Shown here piece after piece: positions 22,285 through 34,200 of a stretch of 64,000 bases of DNA; the first letter of the stretch is position 1, and every line of letters starts with the position of its first letter. Made by a program: the position numbers and the translations under genes. The stretch is from positions 153,797 through 217,796 of the forward strand of contig NW_024882718.1 of NCBI RefSeq assembly GCF_019059575.1, written 5' to 3'. This DNA comes from Amphibalanus amphitrite. Taxonomy: Eukaryota; Arthropoda; Thecostraca; Balanomorpha; Balanidae. The notes beneath the pieces are model-generated. The model did no database searches. It saw only the letters and a list, made by a program, of their open reading frames with translations, and was not told where the DNA came from.

Positions 22285-25200
22285 GTGAGTTATTCAGGGC
22301 CAGTAGTATCAGAGTTGGGCAGCATGTAAAGTCGATCCGGTACACTCTACCGGCTCTTGTTTTCAGATATCTGCGTCTGTAAAATGCTAATTCGGTTCAA
22401 CGTTGGCTCCACCACGCCTCGCAAGCCAAAGTGGATGAGTTACAAAGGGTCGAAGCCTAACATTTATGTCAGGTCTTTTCTAAATTCTATGGAGAAGTGA
22501 AGTGTCTTCTCTCAGTATACCTGTATCTACCTCAACTGAACAATGAACAGTGATCAATTAGCTGCATTTTTCTATCATTTAGAACGCACGCTTCTACCAT
22601 TTCAATCAGCTAGAGTATAAAATTCCGACGTTTTTAACAAGCCAGCAGGCCACAAGGATCCCACGGAACCTCAAAGATAGCTGTAAGGCGTACCAACCGT
22701 TCTTTACCTCACGTCACGATCGTGAAGCGAGCGTACTTACATAATTCGCGAGTCACGACCACTCTAGTCACGAGTATCGTGTATAAACACTGTGATTGAA
22801 CGGCGCACAGTGGCCGCAGTCGTGTCTTTGGCACATCTGGCAACGGTGGGAAGCTTACTCACTCAAGTTTGACCGCTTCTTCCAGTCGTGGCATCGTCTG
22901 ACATTATTTCCTGCCGTCGCCTGATTCTTAGCTGTTGTTATATTCCAGTTTGATAAACACGCTGGTCTTAGCGATTTCAAAAACATCTTCCCTTAGCCCT
23001 TTTCACGTAGAAAGACTATCGTTGTTCATTGTTTTGCTTATCATATCATTTAAAATTTAAATCCAGCTATCCGATAAAGGCGTCCCTTGACACTGCTTAG
23101 TATAGCACTCCAACGGCCTATAGGCCGATGAAAAATTAAATATAGTTAATTCTTAAACAATATAACAAACCAATGTCTACCAACATATGTGCACCATGCT
23201 ACCATCACGTCCATTCAACCTTGCCACGAAGAGACGCACTACACCTTACGCAATGCCGACGGCAGTCTCGGACTCGGTGACCCAGTGAGCTCTAGTGACG
23301 TCACACACTGATGATATCACACTCTGCTGCCGTCTGACACGCCCAATGAGCTCTCTGATGACGTCACAGCCACCCCGTGACCTGCCGAGCTCTTCATCCG
23401 TGCAAACTGAACACGTGAACACCAGACTGTGTCTCTCATGTCTCTTCACAGCTCCTTTACAGATGCGATCGATATCTATGTAATTGTAAAATATGCAACC
23501 AGCCGACAGCCGTGAAAGAAATGTGTCTTCACTGACAGATCGCTTGTCTCAGCAGTCAGCAGTAAGCCGAGCTCTCATACTAACGCCGTCTAGCATTGCT
23601 TCAATAACCCTGCAAACCATGTCTGGCACTGAGAGAAGTCTGTTTCAACCTGGCTGTCTGATAACTAAACCAGTTCGTTAGTTATCTGGATAAAGCCACG
23701 TTGGGGTCTGTCTTGCTCAGGTTGTGACTATCAATCCCGAGTAACGATTCAGACACATTTTTAGTCACATGGTGCCTAGCTCATTTTCCCTGGTTCTCCA
23801 CAATTGTTCATATAAATTTCTGATACAGGTTTAATTCGGGTCACGGTACGTAACAGCATGGCTCAGTCACCGTTGTAAACACAGGACATGTCCAGTGTCA
23901 GTTTTATTCTACTGACCGAACTGATCTCTGAGGCATGAAACTAGCTTTAGTCGCTTCAAACTGAAGAACCATATACTTTTGTTCGGGAAATTAGATGATC
24001 GGTACTGGCTGGGTTGTCCAAATAATGTGATAGGGGAAGGCTGAAATTTAGACAAAAAAAGAATCACGCTCATTTGCTATTTTTTTTCGTAACCTGTTCA
24101 TTGTCAGCTGGAGTAAATCACTACTTCTTCCTCGCGGATATTGTGGTTGAAAGTAGCTATTTAACGTTCGAATGATTTAAAGGTAGTGTGCCACCTTTGA
24201 AAGATTTCCCATTTTATTTTTCCTAGGATAAGAAGCTTCTGTTTTTACCTAATATCGCAAAAAAAAATCAAAAATGGGCCTGGAATAGTGCCTTTTTCGC
24301 CTAAAAGTTTTTCGGTTTTTAGATATGTATAACAACTGTAGTGGGCTCACCTGCAAACAGGCGTCGGGCAACAATCGCGAATGCGGCGCACTTGTGACAA
24401 TAAGCAAAGGTCATTATAGTGTTACGACCATACGACGTACGGGAATGAGTTATCAGCTGTCTAATCGTAGACAACACAATATCGAGCCTTAAAGTGTAAG
24501 CCCGTATTGGTATTGTTTCTTTTATTTGGCTGTCGAACATTATTTATGGTTTGAAATATGATTTTATGTAAAATAATTGATATGAAAAAGCCGTCTTATA
24601 AGTTATGACCCCATTTCACCACACGCAAGTGGCAGAAATGACAATGATCAGCTGACGCATTTTTCTTGGCCGAAGTCAGAGCGCGCGGCCCGACGCACCA
24701 CGCGTATTTGGAAATTCCGACCTCGACGAGCATCAGAAGCCACCTAACAGGCGTGTTCGAAACCGCAGGAGATGATGATGAACGGGTTTATCGAAACTTG
24801 ATTGGATGAGCATATCGGTAATAGCGATTTCAGTGTGTGCATTTATTGTTCATAGTGGTGTGAAATGTGGTTGGGGTACGACCGACAACCCGTCGGGGCG
24901 AATTTCGCACTGGGGTACTCAAAATTTGAAGAATTTAAGACGTTTCCATGAGTTTTGAAGGTATGGATAAGTTCTAAAAATCCGGTTCTCCTTATCTGGG
25001 CCATTAACTCCATACGGTCCAAGAAAGCTGGCACACTAACTTTAAATTCATCCACTTGAGGCATTTATGTAATAATAAATGGTAGACGTGCTGTGTGCAG
25101 CCGATGTTCTTCATTCAAAACAGTAAACGAATAAAGATCACAGCGCACTGCTTGCACTCCCGCCGTTGCTTCCGCCTCGTGACGTCACTGCGGGCACGAC

Positions 25201-26667
25201 GTGACGTCACTAGGGGCACGTTTGGCACGCAAAACATATGCCAGACGGCGCTTTACCGCAGCGGAACCCGTTTGAAACGACTTATGACGCTAGCAGTATG
25301 TACAGTTAGCCAGCCACCTGGTGCTTCGTTTGCCGTCCGAATAAATAACGCAGATGGATTTAAATTGTGCTTCTTGTGAGAATGTGGTCAGGAGTTTCAG
25401 GAACTGTTGATGAGACACACGAAGAAGGCAAAAGAATGCATGCGTGTGTAACGGTAGTAACGACAGTAGCGAGCCCACAATGAATTCCTTGATCACGCTG
25501 TTGAAATTACCAAAAATAGGAAAAAATAGACAAACCAAAAATAACTGTAACATCAGCTTCGAATTGAGCTGCTCATGTCACAGTTGTTGGCATGTATGTT
25601 GCGACTTTTGATGCTAAAGGATAGAATGATCGAGCAAAAACCACAAAAACCGTGAACCGTGAACCATGAACCGAAACCGTGAACTTCAAAAACGTGGGAA
25701 TATTGGCAGCCTTATTACCAAAGTTCCAATTCAGTCATTTTACCGACATTTATGTGCGATTAGCATCAAACCCACCTCCAATAGTGACGGCTTTCGATCA
25801 ATTACAGCCCCATGCACGGCATTCCCGTGACAATAAATCACCCGCCGGCCGACACGCTCCTGGAGTTCGACCGTCGAGTTCTTTGACGAACCTATCCACT
25901 CGAAGTAGGTCCCGGCGTTTTCATGATCTACCAAATGAACAGGTTCAGTTCAATGTTGTAGACGCCATATGTAGGAGTTTCAATGGGATGCTTGTCACGT
26001 ACTCCTCTCTACGTTCGCCACAACACGCTACACCACGTGTTGGATGATACTCTGACGGACAGAAGTGTTACACTAAAGTGCGCGTCACGCGATCCATCCA
26101 ACAGACACAGAGCGATGTCGGTTTGACAGACTCTTAAAGCGCGGCCGAGATGGGTTCGTCAACGATCTGGTAACCACCACAGTCCGGAGTGTACGGATGC
26201 CAGATGTTCGACCGATAACGAACACGCTCTTCAGGAGTACCGGGGACGTATCAATGGCGGTACTCTGGTGACCGAACGTAGCTCCGAAAACCGCTGACGA
26301 GCTGACGAACACAGCGATGCGTAACAGATCCGCTGCTTTGGCTCGGCCGACTGTGGTGGAGCACTGAACGGACCACGGAGGGTGTCATTATCCTGTCGGA
26401 CAGCTGATACCACTGTTGTCAGCTCGTCAGTGTGACCGGTGCCGCTAGCAGCCGTCACTGTTCTGAACAGCCGCACCAGATTCGGAGATACGTGGTGGCG
26501 GACATCAGCATAGGCGGATAGTTGTGCCGAACTGGGGGTGCTCGGGCGCAGCAAATCCGCCGCCGCCCTAGCGGTGACCTTGACCTCTGCCGTCTGCTGT
26601 GGCTCCAAAGCCAAGCCGGCGTGGAATTGGGAGAGCTTCCTTTCCCCAGTCAAGCACAATTTTCCAC
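22285..26667. other. Intergenic or intronic stretch without recognised features
   Basis: No gene, RNA gene or bounded transposon was recognised. TGACGTCA-type motifs occur at 23296-23365 and 25180-25210, and a short GTGAACC(A/G) run at 25653-25682. Confidence 0.4.
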
Positions 26668-27092
26668 CTACACACAGAAAAATATTAACACCGTTAGCGG
26701 TGTAATTGCACAGTACATATCTGAGCACTTGAGGAAAGTTAATTTAGTCCCTTCACACAGAAAAATATTAACACCGTTAGCGGTGTAATTGCACAGTACA
26801 TATCTGAGCACTTGAGGAAAGTTAATTTAGTCCCTTCCCCGCTTAAATTACTCGCGCTTCTAAATGAACACCAGGAAGAAGGTAATAGAACACTGTTAGG
26901 AGGGTTGGGTGTTTTGCTACATGTAGTAAAACACCCAACCCTCCTAACAGTGTTCTATTACCTTCTTCCTGGTGTTCATTTAGAAGCGCGAGTAATTTAA
27001 GCGGGGAAGGGACTAAATTAACTTTCCTCAAGTGCTCAGATATGTACTGTGCAATTACACCGCTAACGGTGTCAATATTTTTCTGTGTGTAG
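26668..27092. mobile_element. Foldback (long inverted repeat) element
   Basis: Two arms of about 171 bp (26751-26921 and 26922-27092) are almost perfect inverted copies meeting at CTACATGTAG. The outer end is CTACACACAGAAAAATATT. The left arm is preceded by an extra direct copy of its outer 83 bp (26668-26750), so the ACCGTTAGCGG palindrome occurs three times. Both strands therefore give the same short translation, which is not evidence of coding. No target duplication was resolved. Confidence 0.85.
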
Positions 27093-27579
27093 GGACATCA
27101 ACCTGATCATTTTGGCTTTTGTCACCAGTCTTATGCGTTAAATGCTCCACCGATTCCTTCATTGTATTTTGGGGTAAATTACATAGGCGGCAGCCGGCAT
27201 CCAGAATGACTGGACAATGCTGATCAAGGTTGAGGAATGTAAAAAATCAAAATAGATGGAAGATAGCAAACCATGTGCAAGTGAATCGAACATAGAGAAC
27301 ATAGGAGTTTGTGCAATAAGCATCCTTGCTATTACAGCAATGTGTTTTTGTGACGTAGGATGCCATATAATTTTCACTTGTCAGGCAAAATATTGCTCCT
27401 CTTATAATATTTTGCCCGACATACCTAGTACTAACCGGTGGCAGCCACGCATCTTTGATATTCGTATCGTAAATCGATTACAGTTTTGTACTTACCTAAT
27501 CCATGACATATCTGTGTATCTAATGTTTCACTGGCGTTTTTCAGAAATCGTGACTTTGCACTGCATTATAAATGCACCA

Positions 27580-27660
27580 CGTGCAATGCGTAGTGTGCAC
27601 GCCATGGTTGCACGACGCACCATGCACTGCATGCAGTGCACAGTGAGAGGATGCACTTCG
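27580..27660. repeat. Cluster of GTGCA/TGCAC motifs
   Basis: About ten TGCAC or GTGCA pentamers lie in 80 bp, including the palindrome TGCACTGCATGCAGTGCA. Function unknown. Confidence 0.5.
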
Positions 27661-28884
27661 TGTCACTGCTTCATAAGACTGATAGTGGCACGGTTCGCTG
27701 CACAGAGAGTTTCGTTTGTAGCAGCCGTCACCCTATCAGAAAAGCAGGCCAGAATGCATATGAAGGGAAATCTGACGGTATCGCAAAATGTCCCCTTTGT
27801 CTCTGTTTAGATATGCGATCGGAGTTGTGGGTTATGACCATGCTAGTAAATTGTTTTCGTAGGAGCTGATGTTAGGATGTCACATATGAACACCAAAATG
27901 AAGTGACACAACACGCTATAGTTGCGGGGTAGGTTTGGCGGATTAGGCTCCTGATGGTTTATGTTCCGGGTAATATAGAGCCATGGACTCAACTACTAGA
28001 GTCATCTGCTTTTACCATTAAAAGTGATATATGGAGACGCGATCTACAGAAATATAGTGCAATGTTGAAAGACCCCAGAACTGGCGTAAGCTTGAAAATT
28101 GATCTCTTCGGTGTGATCTGTTTACCCTCATAATCACATCGCCCTCACACCATCCGCTCCACGGCAAGGTGTGTGCTGCCATATCTTCTGACTATGCTTC
28201 CAATTTCCATATCTCCCTCGTCCTCTCTGACCATCGTCCGTATAGCTGTGGTGAAGAGAGACTCGTCTCGGCGACAACCCTAGGTGTAAAGGGGGCCAGT
28301 GAGCGTCTTGGTGTGACCATCGAGGTGACCACAGTTGGTCTTCTCTCGTTGTGGTCTCTCGATTGAGCCCGTTCCTCAGAGTGGCCAACTGGGTTTGGAG
28401 AGGGAAAGTGAGCACAGTAGGTCCGGTAGCGAATCTGGTCTAAGGTCTGTTGTCTTCTTCGCTGTTGCGTGAGAGGAATCAGTCGGAGTGATTGAATTCG
28501 TGGTGGAAATTTCAACATGTCGACTATCGAGACTGAATTATCGGTTTTGAAAACATGATTCAGTGATCACGATCAACTCGAGTTTTTATACTCTGTCAAC
28601 TATCTATCCTGAATCGGTCAACTAGCCATTGATCGGATATGAATTGATAAGATGAACAACTAATATATTGTATTCTTGCAAGAGTTGGGAAGTCTTTTTA
28701 TGCTGCAGATTTCTAGCTTTTCTCACATAAATGATCCCCACTTCAACCTTCCAATACTTTCTTTTGGAAGTTTTACGCGTGAAAATTAGTAATGACAATT
28801 CCTACGACAACCGTTCTTAGAAACACATTTTCACATAGAAACGCACATTTCGCAGTATAATTGGCTTGAGTGTAAAAAGGAGTC

Positions 28885-29276
28885 TCACTCTCACATACAC
28901 TGAAAACTGTCGGGGTGCTTGAGCCATTGTCTCGCCGGCCACTGCTATGAAATGCATGCTGTCCACGCAGTGTGGCCAGTTGTCTGCGGTATAGAAGAAG
29001 TCACTGTCCGCTTCACGTATCTGGTTTTCACAGTTCATGACTTCGCGGTATTGTGAAGACTTGCTGAAACTGAAAACACGGTATGGTTCACTGTGCATGA
29101 AATTAGGGTGTGCTGAGATTGTCAGTTTAGCACAAACAGGAACTCTGCAATTGTACATCAAAGTTGCAAGTATCATGGAATATGCTGTAGTCTCTGTTCC
29201 AAGCTCCAGTGCTTTTGTAAGAATAAGCTGAGCGGGCGAAATTTCTGTTTGATCTCTATCTTCATTACGGGACAGA
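28885..29276 (-). CDS. Possible orphan exon, unknown protein
   Basis: One minus-strand frame stays open for about 130 codons. It begins after a TTGGTAG acceptor-like site (29277-29283) and reads through GTETTAYSMILATLMYNC, EPYRVFSFSKSSQYREV and NWPHCVDSMHFIAVAG toward a donor-like GTATGT or GTGAGA near 28876-28884. The composition is protein-like, with balanced charge, conserved-looking W/C/Y content and C-ending codons in several places. I do not recognise a domain. No adjoining exon was found, the acceptor has a weak pyrimidine tract, and it lies on the opposite strand to the ligand gene. It may be an exon of an intervening gene, a pseudogene fragment or chance. Confidence 0.3.
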
Positions 29277-29989
29277 TCCTACCAACCGATAAACTCGCCC
29301 AAGGATTATTACTGTCTCGGTCATTAGTTGCTGCTGGAAAATAATACAATCAATACGCAAAACTTAACATTTAGCCTTGTAACGAGCACATCCATCTTTT
29401 GTGTCTAACATTCGTGAGAGCTTTTCATTTGAATAAGTATTTGAACAACCCATATTTTCTGCTGCACTTGCGAGTTGCATTTTTTCAGCCCTCGACTCGT
29501 TTCAATAGCATAAAAAAACGCTCCGAAACTTCAAAACGTGACACATTGACAGCATTGTTTGCCGTGCACCCTGACAAAGTTTATATAAATCCCGGTCATA
29601 TCGTTACGTCATTGTTCAAACATAAATCGCCTACCGATCGTCCCACCTCAGCCAATGTTCACACCGGGCTCTAACTGTCGTTTCACATCGCGCCTCTAAT
29701 GGTCCGTTAACACCGAGTGTCTAATTGTTCGTTCCAGTCAGCTGACCTATACTCATTGTCCCACAATCTATCTCAGTTGGTAGCACTCCCTTGTGTCTCA
29801 CTTCCCTGGCCTGAATTGACGTGACCCATCTCACTAGCTTCCACCTTCTTCACTGAGCAGGAGTGTGTGATCAAGCCTGAAGTTTGCCCTATATTATCCC
29901 TACCGGACGGCGTAGCTCGAGATCGATTGGTAGCCTAGTTTGACCTGGTTACCGACGGTCTCGGGTGGCCGTCTCGAAGGCTCCCAATT

Positions 29990-30240
29990 GGTGATCACTG
30001 ACTGGTGACTGGTGATTAGTGAATGGTGATTAGAAGCTGCCATTACGTCTTATAGCAGAGAAGGAGAACGGTCCCTAACAGATCGCTCGTCAGTGTAGCG
30101 GTAGGAGCGTGATGGTGAGGTGCGCGCTCTCCTGTTGTTCCTGGTGAACAGCAGAAGTGCCTTGGTATCTTGGTGACAGTTTGGTGATAGTGACGTTCTA
30201 TGATTGGTGTCTGGTGCATGAAGTGACCAGTGATCTAAAG
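29990..30240. repeat. Irregular TGGTGA-type short repeats
   Basis: TGGTGACTGGTGATTAGTGA and related strings recur irregularly. No regular period was established. Confidence 0.4.
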
Positions 30241-30373
30241 CCACTTACGCCACTACATCACTGTGTATGGGTTATTGTGATGGCTAGTGTATGGTGACTT
30301 GACGTCCAGAAAGAGACAGAATAGCCGGACCTGAATGGGCAACTAACGAGTGACACTTCTTCTTCTTCTGCAG

Positions 30374-30465
30374 GAGATTGCGGCATGTAGAAATACCCTC
30401 GTCACTCATCTGTAGTAAGACGTGGAAGGCTTCGAAAACCCTTCCCAAAATCAGCTATAAATAAG
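30374..30465 (+). other. Candidate 5' untranslated exon of the ligand gene
   Basis: A 92-bp segment is bounded by a strong acceptor (CTTCTTCTTCTTCTGCAG before it) and a GTACGT donor after ATAAG. It lies 340 bp upstream of the acceptor of the ATG exon. It holds no in-frame start joined to the signal peptide, so it would be untranslated. Confidence 0.4.
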
Positions 30466-30802
30466 GTACGTTCGTAGTCCAGGTGTTTTTGGAAGCGATA
30501 GCGTTTATTGGCGTTGGAAGGGATCAAATCAATCAAAATTATGTGCAGAGTTGTATCCAACATTACTTGAAACTGGGAATGAACTATGAATTGGTGCAGC
30601 TAAGCTGCGTACCACTTTGTTGTCTATCTGCACCTGAATTTACTATATTCTTACGTTTTTTTTTCATTGTATGAAAGTCGTTAGAATATGTTTCATTGAA
30701 CTTCCCCTTCCGAAGTTGATCATTCTTTATTTGTCCACTAGCGAACGCAGCCAAAACCAATGCAATGAAGCTCTAATCACGGTATTTAATTTTTGCTTTC
30801 AG

Positions 30803-31291
30803 AAAATGAAGGTGCTTCTCGCCGTTTTCCTGATCTGCGGGACGTGCACATCCGCCGCCGATTCCTCAGCTTCGGCTTCGGATGTCTCCAGTGCAGTGTC
30901 AAAAGCCGAGCCCAGTCGTGGCAGCGGCGAATTCGCCTCCGCACGTGCTCTCATCGAAACCCAGACCTCCGCTTTGGAAAATATTCTTGGCAAAACGCCA
31001 AAAGACGAAGCTCTCAAATCTCTATCGCGAGAATCTCGGCAACTGAGCGAGGATTTCGCCTCCACAAGTTCTCCACCGACGGAGACGGTCCTTGAGGATG
31101 ATGACGAGCTGACCGATCAGGAGCGGCTGGATATCCTTCAGGAGCTGGAGCGGCTCAACAGCACAGAGCCGGAGCAGCTGCCTCAGCCGGAGATGTTCAT
31201 TTCACACGTCAGAAACTACTGGCGACGGCAGGAGGAAGCGCAGCAGAAGATCAGGAACGAGATCCTGGACATGATCCTGCCCAGGAAAAAG
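30803..31291 (+). CDS. Ligand exon 1 (start codon, signal peptide)
   Basis: Acceptor TTTTTGCTTTCAG; ATG at 30806; donor GTGAGT; ends in phase 0 after 162 codons. MKVLLAVFLICGTCTSA is a clear signal peptide. A longer in-frame upstream ATG at 30671 would read through the intron and was not chosen. Confidence 0.85.
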
Positions 31292-34200
31292 GTGAGTTGA
31301 TGTGTTGACTCCGTAGTAGCTGCGCTTGACCTTTTCTTTTGTCCGCGCCCTTATGGGCAATTCACCGTTTCATAATGCTGTGCTTTATTGTAATTGATTA
31401 GATGCAAAGGGAAGAGTGAAAACTGGTCCATTAAAAACTCGGTTTGTCAGCCAGGGCCTATTTTAACATGTTAACTGGGGGGCAAATGCCCCCGCACTCA
31501 ACAGAATTGCCCCCCCAGTCGTCGAGATGTGCCCACTATAAAAATGGGCATAAAGGAACACGGTGACAAACATACAACTGTGACTTGTTTTGCAATGGAT
31601 GTCAAATGAGTCAGTCTGCAAGTAATGACCAGTGGTGGATCCAATGGTGGGTCATATGGGTTATGACCCCCGCCCCCTTTGGCCCGGGGACACCACAGGC
31701 CTGCCTGGGGCACCACCGGCCTGTCAGGGGCACCACAGACCTGTTGGGAGCACCATCGACCTAGGAAGAGCACCATAGGTCTGCCAGGGGCACCACAGAC
31801 CTGCCAGAGGCCCCACCGGCCTCGCAGGGGCGCCACCTTGGGCCTGTCAGGGATACCACCACAGGCCCGCCAGGGGCACCACAGGCCTGCCAGAGGCACC
31901 ACAGGCCTAGCAAGGGCACCACGGGCCTGTCAGCGACACCACGGGCCTGTCGGGGGCACCTCAAGCTTGTCAGGGCCAAGGGACACCACAGGCCTGTCAG
32001 GGGAACCAGAGGCCTAGCAGGGACACCACATGCCTGGCAGGGGCACCACCGGCCTCGCAGGGACATCTTGGGCCTGTAAGTGGCACCACGTGCCTGTCGG
32101 GGACACTCCAGGCTTGTCAGGAGCACCACAGTCCTCTCAGGGCCCAGGGGCACCAGCGGCCTAGCAGAGGCACCACCGGCCTAGCAGGGACACCAACGGC
32201 CTCGCAAGGGCATCATGGGCCTGTCAGGGGCACCACGGGCCTGTCGTTGGAACTTCAGGCTTGTCAGGGGCACCCACAGTTCTTTCAGATGCACCGGCGG
32301 CCTAGCACCATGGCACCATGTTTGGCCGGGATTGCGATTCGGCGCATGTCGCCTCGCATTAGCCGCTCGTTTGCAGTCTTTTCGTGGTTTCAAACGTTCA
32401 AACATGGGATATGATGTTGCTCCCATGCATTCGGGTGGGTATCAAGGTCACCGGAAGGTCAGGTCAGGCCATTTACCTTTGATGACCTCGGTTCACATTT
32501 TCGAGTTCTATATGATTCTAGGCTAGTTTTTGGAGCTAAATTCGAATTTAGCAACCATTTGACCGATTGCCAAGTAGTTTTGGTGCCTTCGTAACATGTT
32601 ACGAGGCTGTCAGAGGCGGTTGCCACCTACTACGAACACCCGGCAAAACCCTTACTGGTTTACCTGACCTGACCTGACCCGACCTGGCCTAAATGCATGA
32701 AGACATCATCTATAATCATAACTAACATGATATCGTGATCATCACCCCGAAAAAACATAGCAGCCACCCTTTACGATGCTCTAACAGGTCTCGATTTTCC
32801 CGACTTTTGGGTCATTGACCTGACCTGGAAGGTCAAGTGATGACGACCTAGGACCTTAACACTCGCCGGCACAGGCCATTTTGCGTCCTTCGACGGCACA
32901 AGGGGGGGTTGGTACGACCCCCCCTCGCGTTTGGCCGCTGATCGAGCTAGAGCTTCGCGGAAAAAACGAGCGTGCTGCCCGTCACGAGAGGAAGCCGATG
33001 ATATCCAATTTTAATGTCCTAGGTCATCGGGTGACCTTCCAGGTCAGGTCAATGACCCGAAAATCGGGAAAATCGGGACCTGTTAGAACGTCGTAAAGTG
33101 TGGCTGCTATGGGGTTTTTCGGGGTGCTGATCCGAATGATATCATGTGAGTTTTGATCACAGATGATGTCTTCATGCATTTAGTCCAGGTCGGGTCAGGT
33201 CAGGTCAGGTCAACCAGTAGGGGTCCTGCCGGGCATTCCTAGTAGGTGTCAACCGCCTCTGACAGCTTCGTAACATGTTACAAAGGCACTAAAACTAGGC
33301 TTCGTAAATGTTCATCGGGTTGCTAAATTCGAATTCAGCTCCAAAAACTGGCCTAGAAACATGTAAAACTCGAAAAAGTGAACCGAGGTCATCAAAGGTC
33401 AATGACCTGACCTGACCTTCAGGTGACCTTGACATCCACCCTAATGCATGGGAGCAACATCAAATCACATGTTTGAACGTTTGAAAGCACGAAAAGCTTG
33501 CAAAAGCGCGGCTAATGCGAGTCGACATACGCCGAATCGTGATTCCGGCCAAACATGGTCTCGGAAAGTAGGTCACAGGTCAAAGGTCATTTGGGTCAGG
33601 GTCATGAAATTTTTAGGGTAGGTGTAAAATTGATAAATGTGAGGGTACTGAAAGTTTCGTTGCAATCGGCAGCTTTTTACGCGAGTTATTCGCGAAAAAA
33701 CCTTAGGGGGGTTGCATCAACCCCCCCCCCCTGTGTCGGCGAGGGTCGGCGAGGGTTAAAATTGGGTATCATCGGCTTCCTTTCATCACGGGCAACACGG
33801 TCGTTTTTTCCATGAAGCTCTAGCTCGAGCAGGGTCGAAACGGCAAGGGGGAAGGTCCAACGGACCCCCCCCCCCCCCCCATCTACGTTCGCAGCTGGAA
33901 AATACCAATACGGGCGAGGGTTGATGGATTATTAGAGACAATTTTCCAGGTTGCCCCCCCCCCAGTCAAATTCCCTTAAAATAGGCTCTGTTGTCAGCCA
34001 AGCGAAGTTATATGCATTTTAAATTGAAAGGTGCATTAGCCATTAGGTACCCCAAAAGTCAAGCATGTGTTACGGTGCTTCTGGCTCGCATTTACCCGTG
34101 AAAGCTGCCCGTGCCGCCGCCTATTGTATTCAAGGCAGCTACTTGTAGCCAGGTACCGCTATATTTCATTAATATCTATCACTCAGGCCACTATTTAGGC

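Noticed and set aside
26812-27031. Near-identical 62-residue proteins on opposite strands
   Set aside because: A necessary result of the perfect inverted repeat, not evidence of a gene.
27256-27810. 184-codon plus-strand frame
   Set aside because: No recognisable domain, irregular composition, and it covers a TGCAC repeat cluster; judged chance.
30671-30805. Upstream in-frame ATG extending the ligand by 45 codons
   Set aside because: The extension reads through a clear pyrimidine tract and CAG acceptor, and would bury a well-formed signal peptide. The ATG at 30806 was chosen.
31498-32153. Frames rich in Cys/Trp/Pro on both strands
   Set aside because: Produced by the GGCCTGTCAGGGGCACCAC minisatellite.
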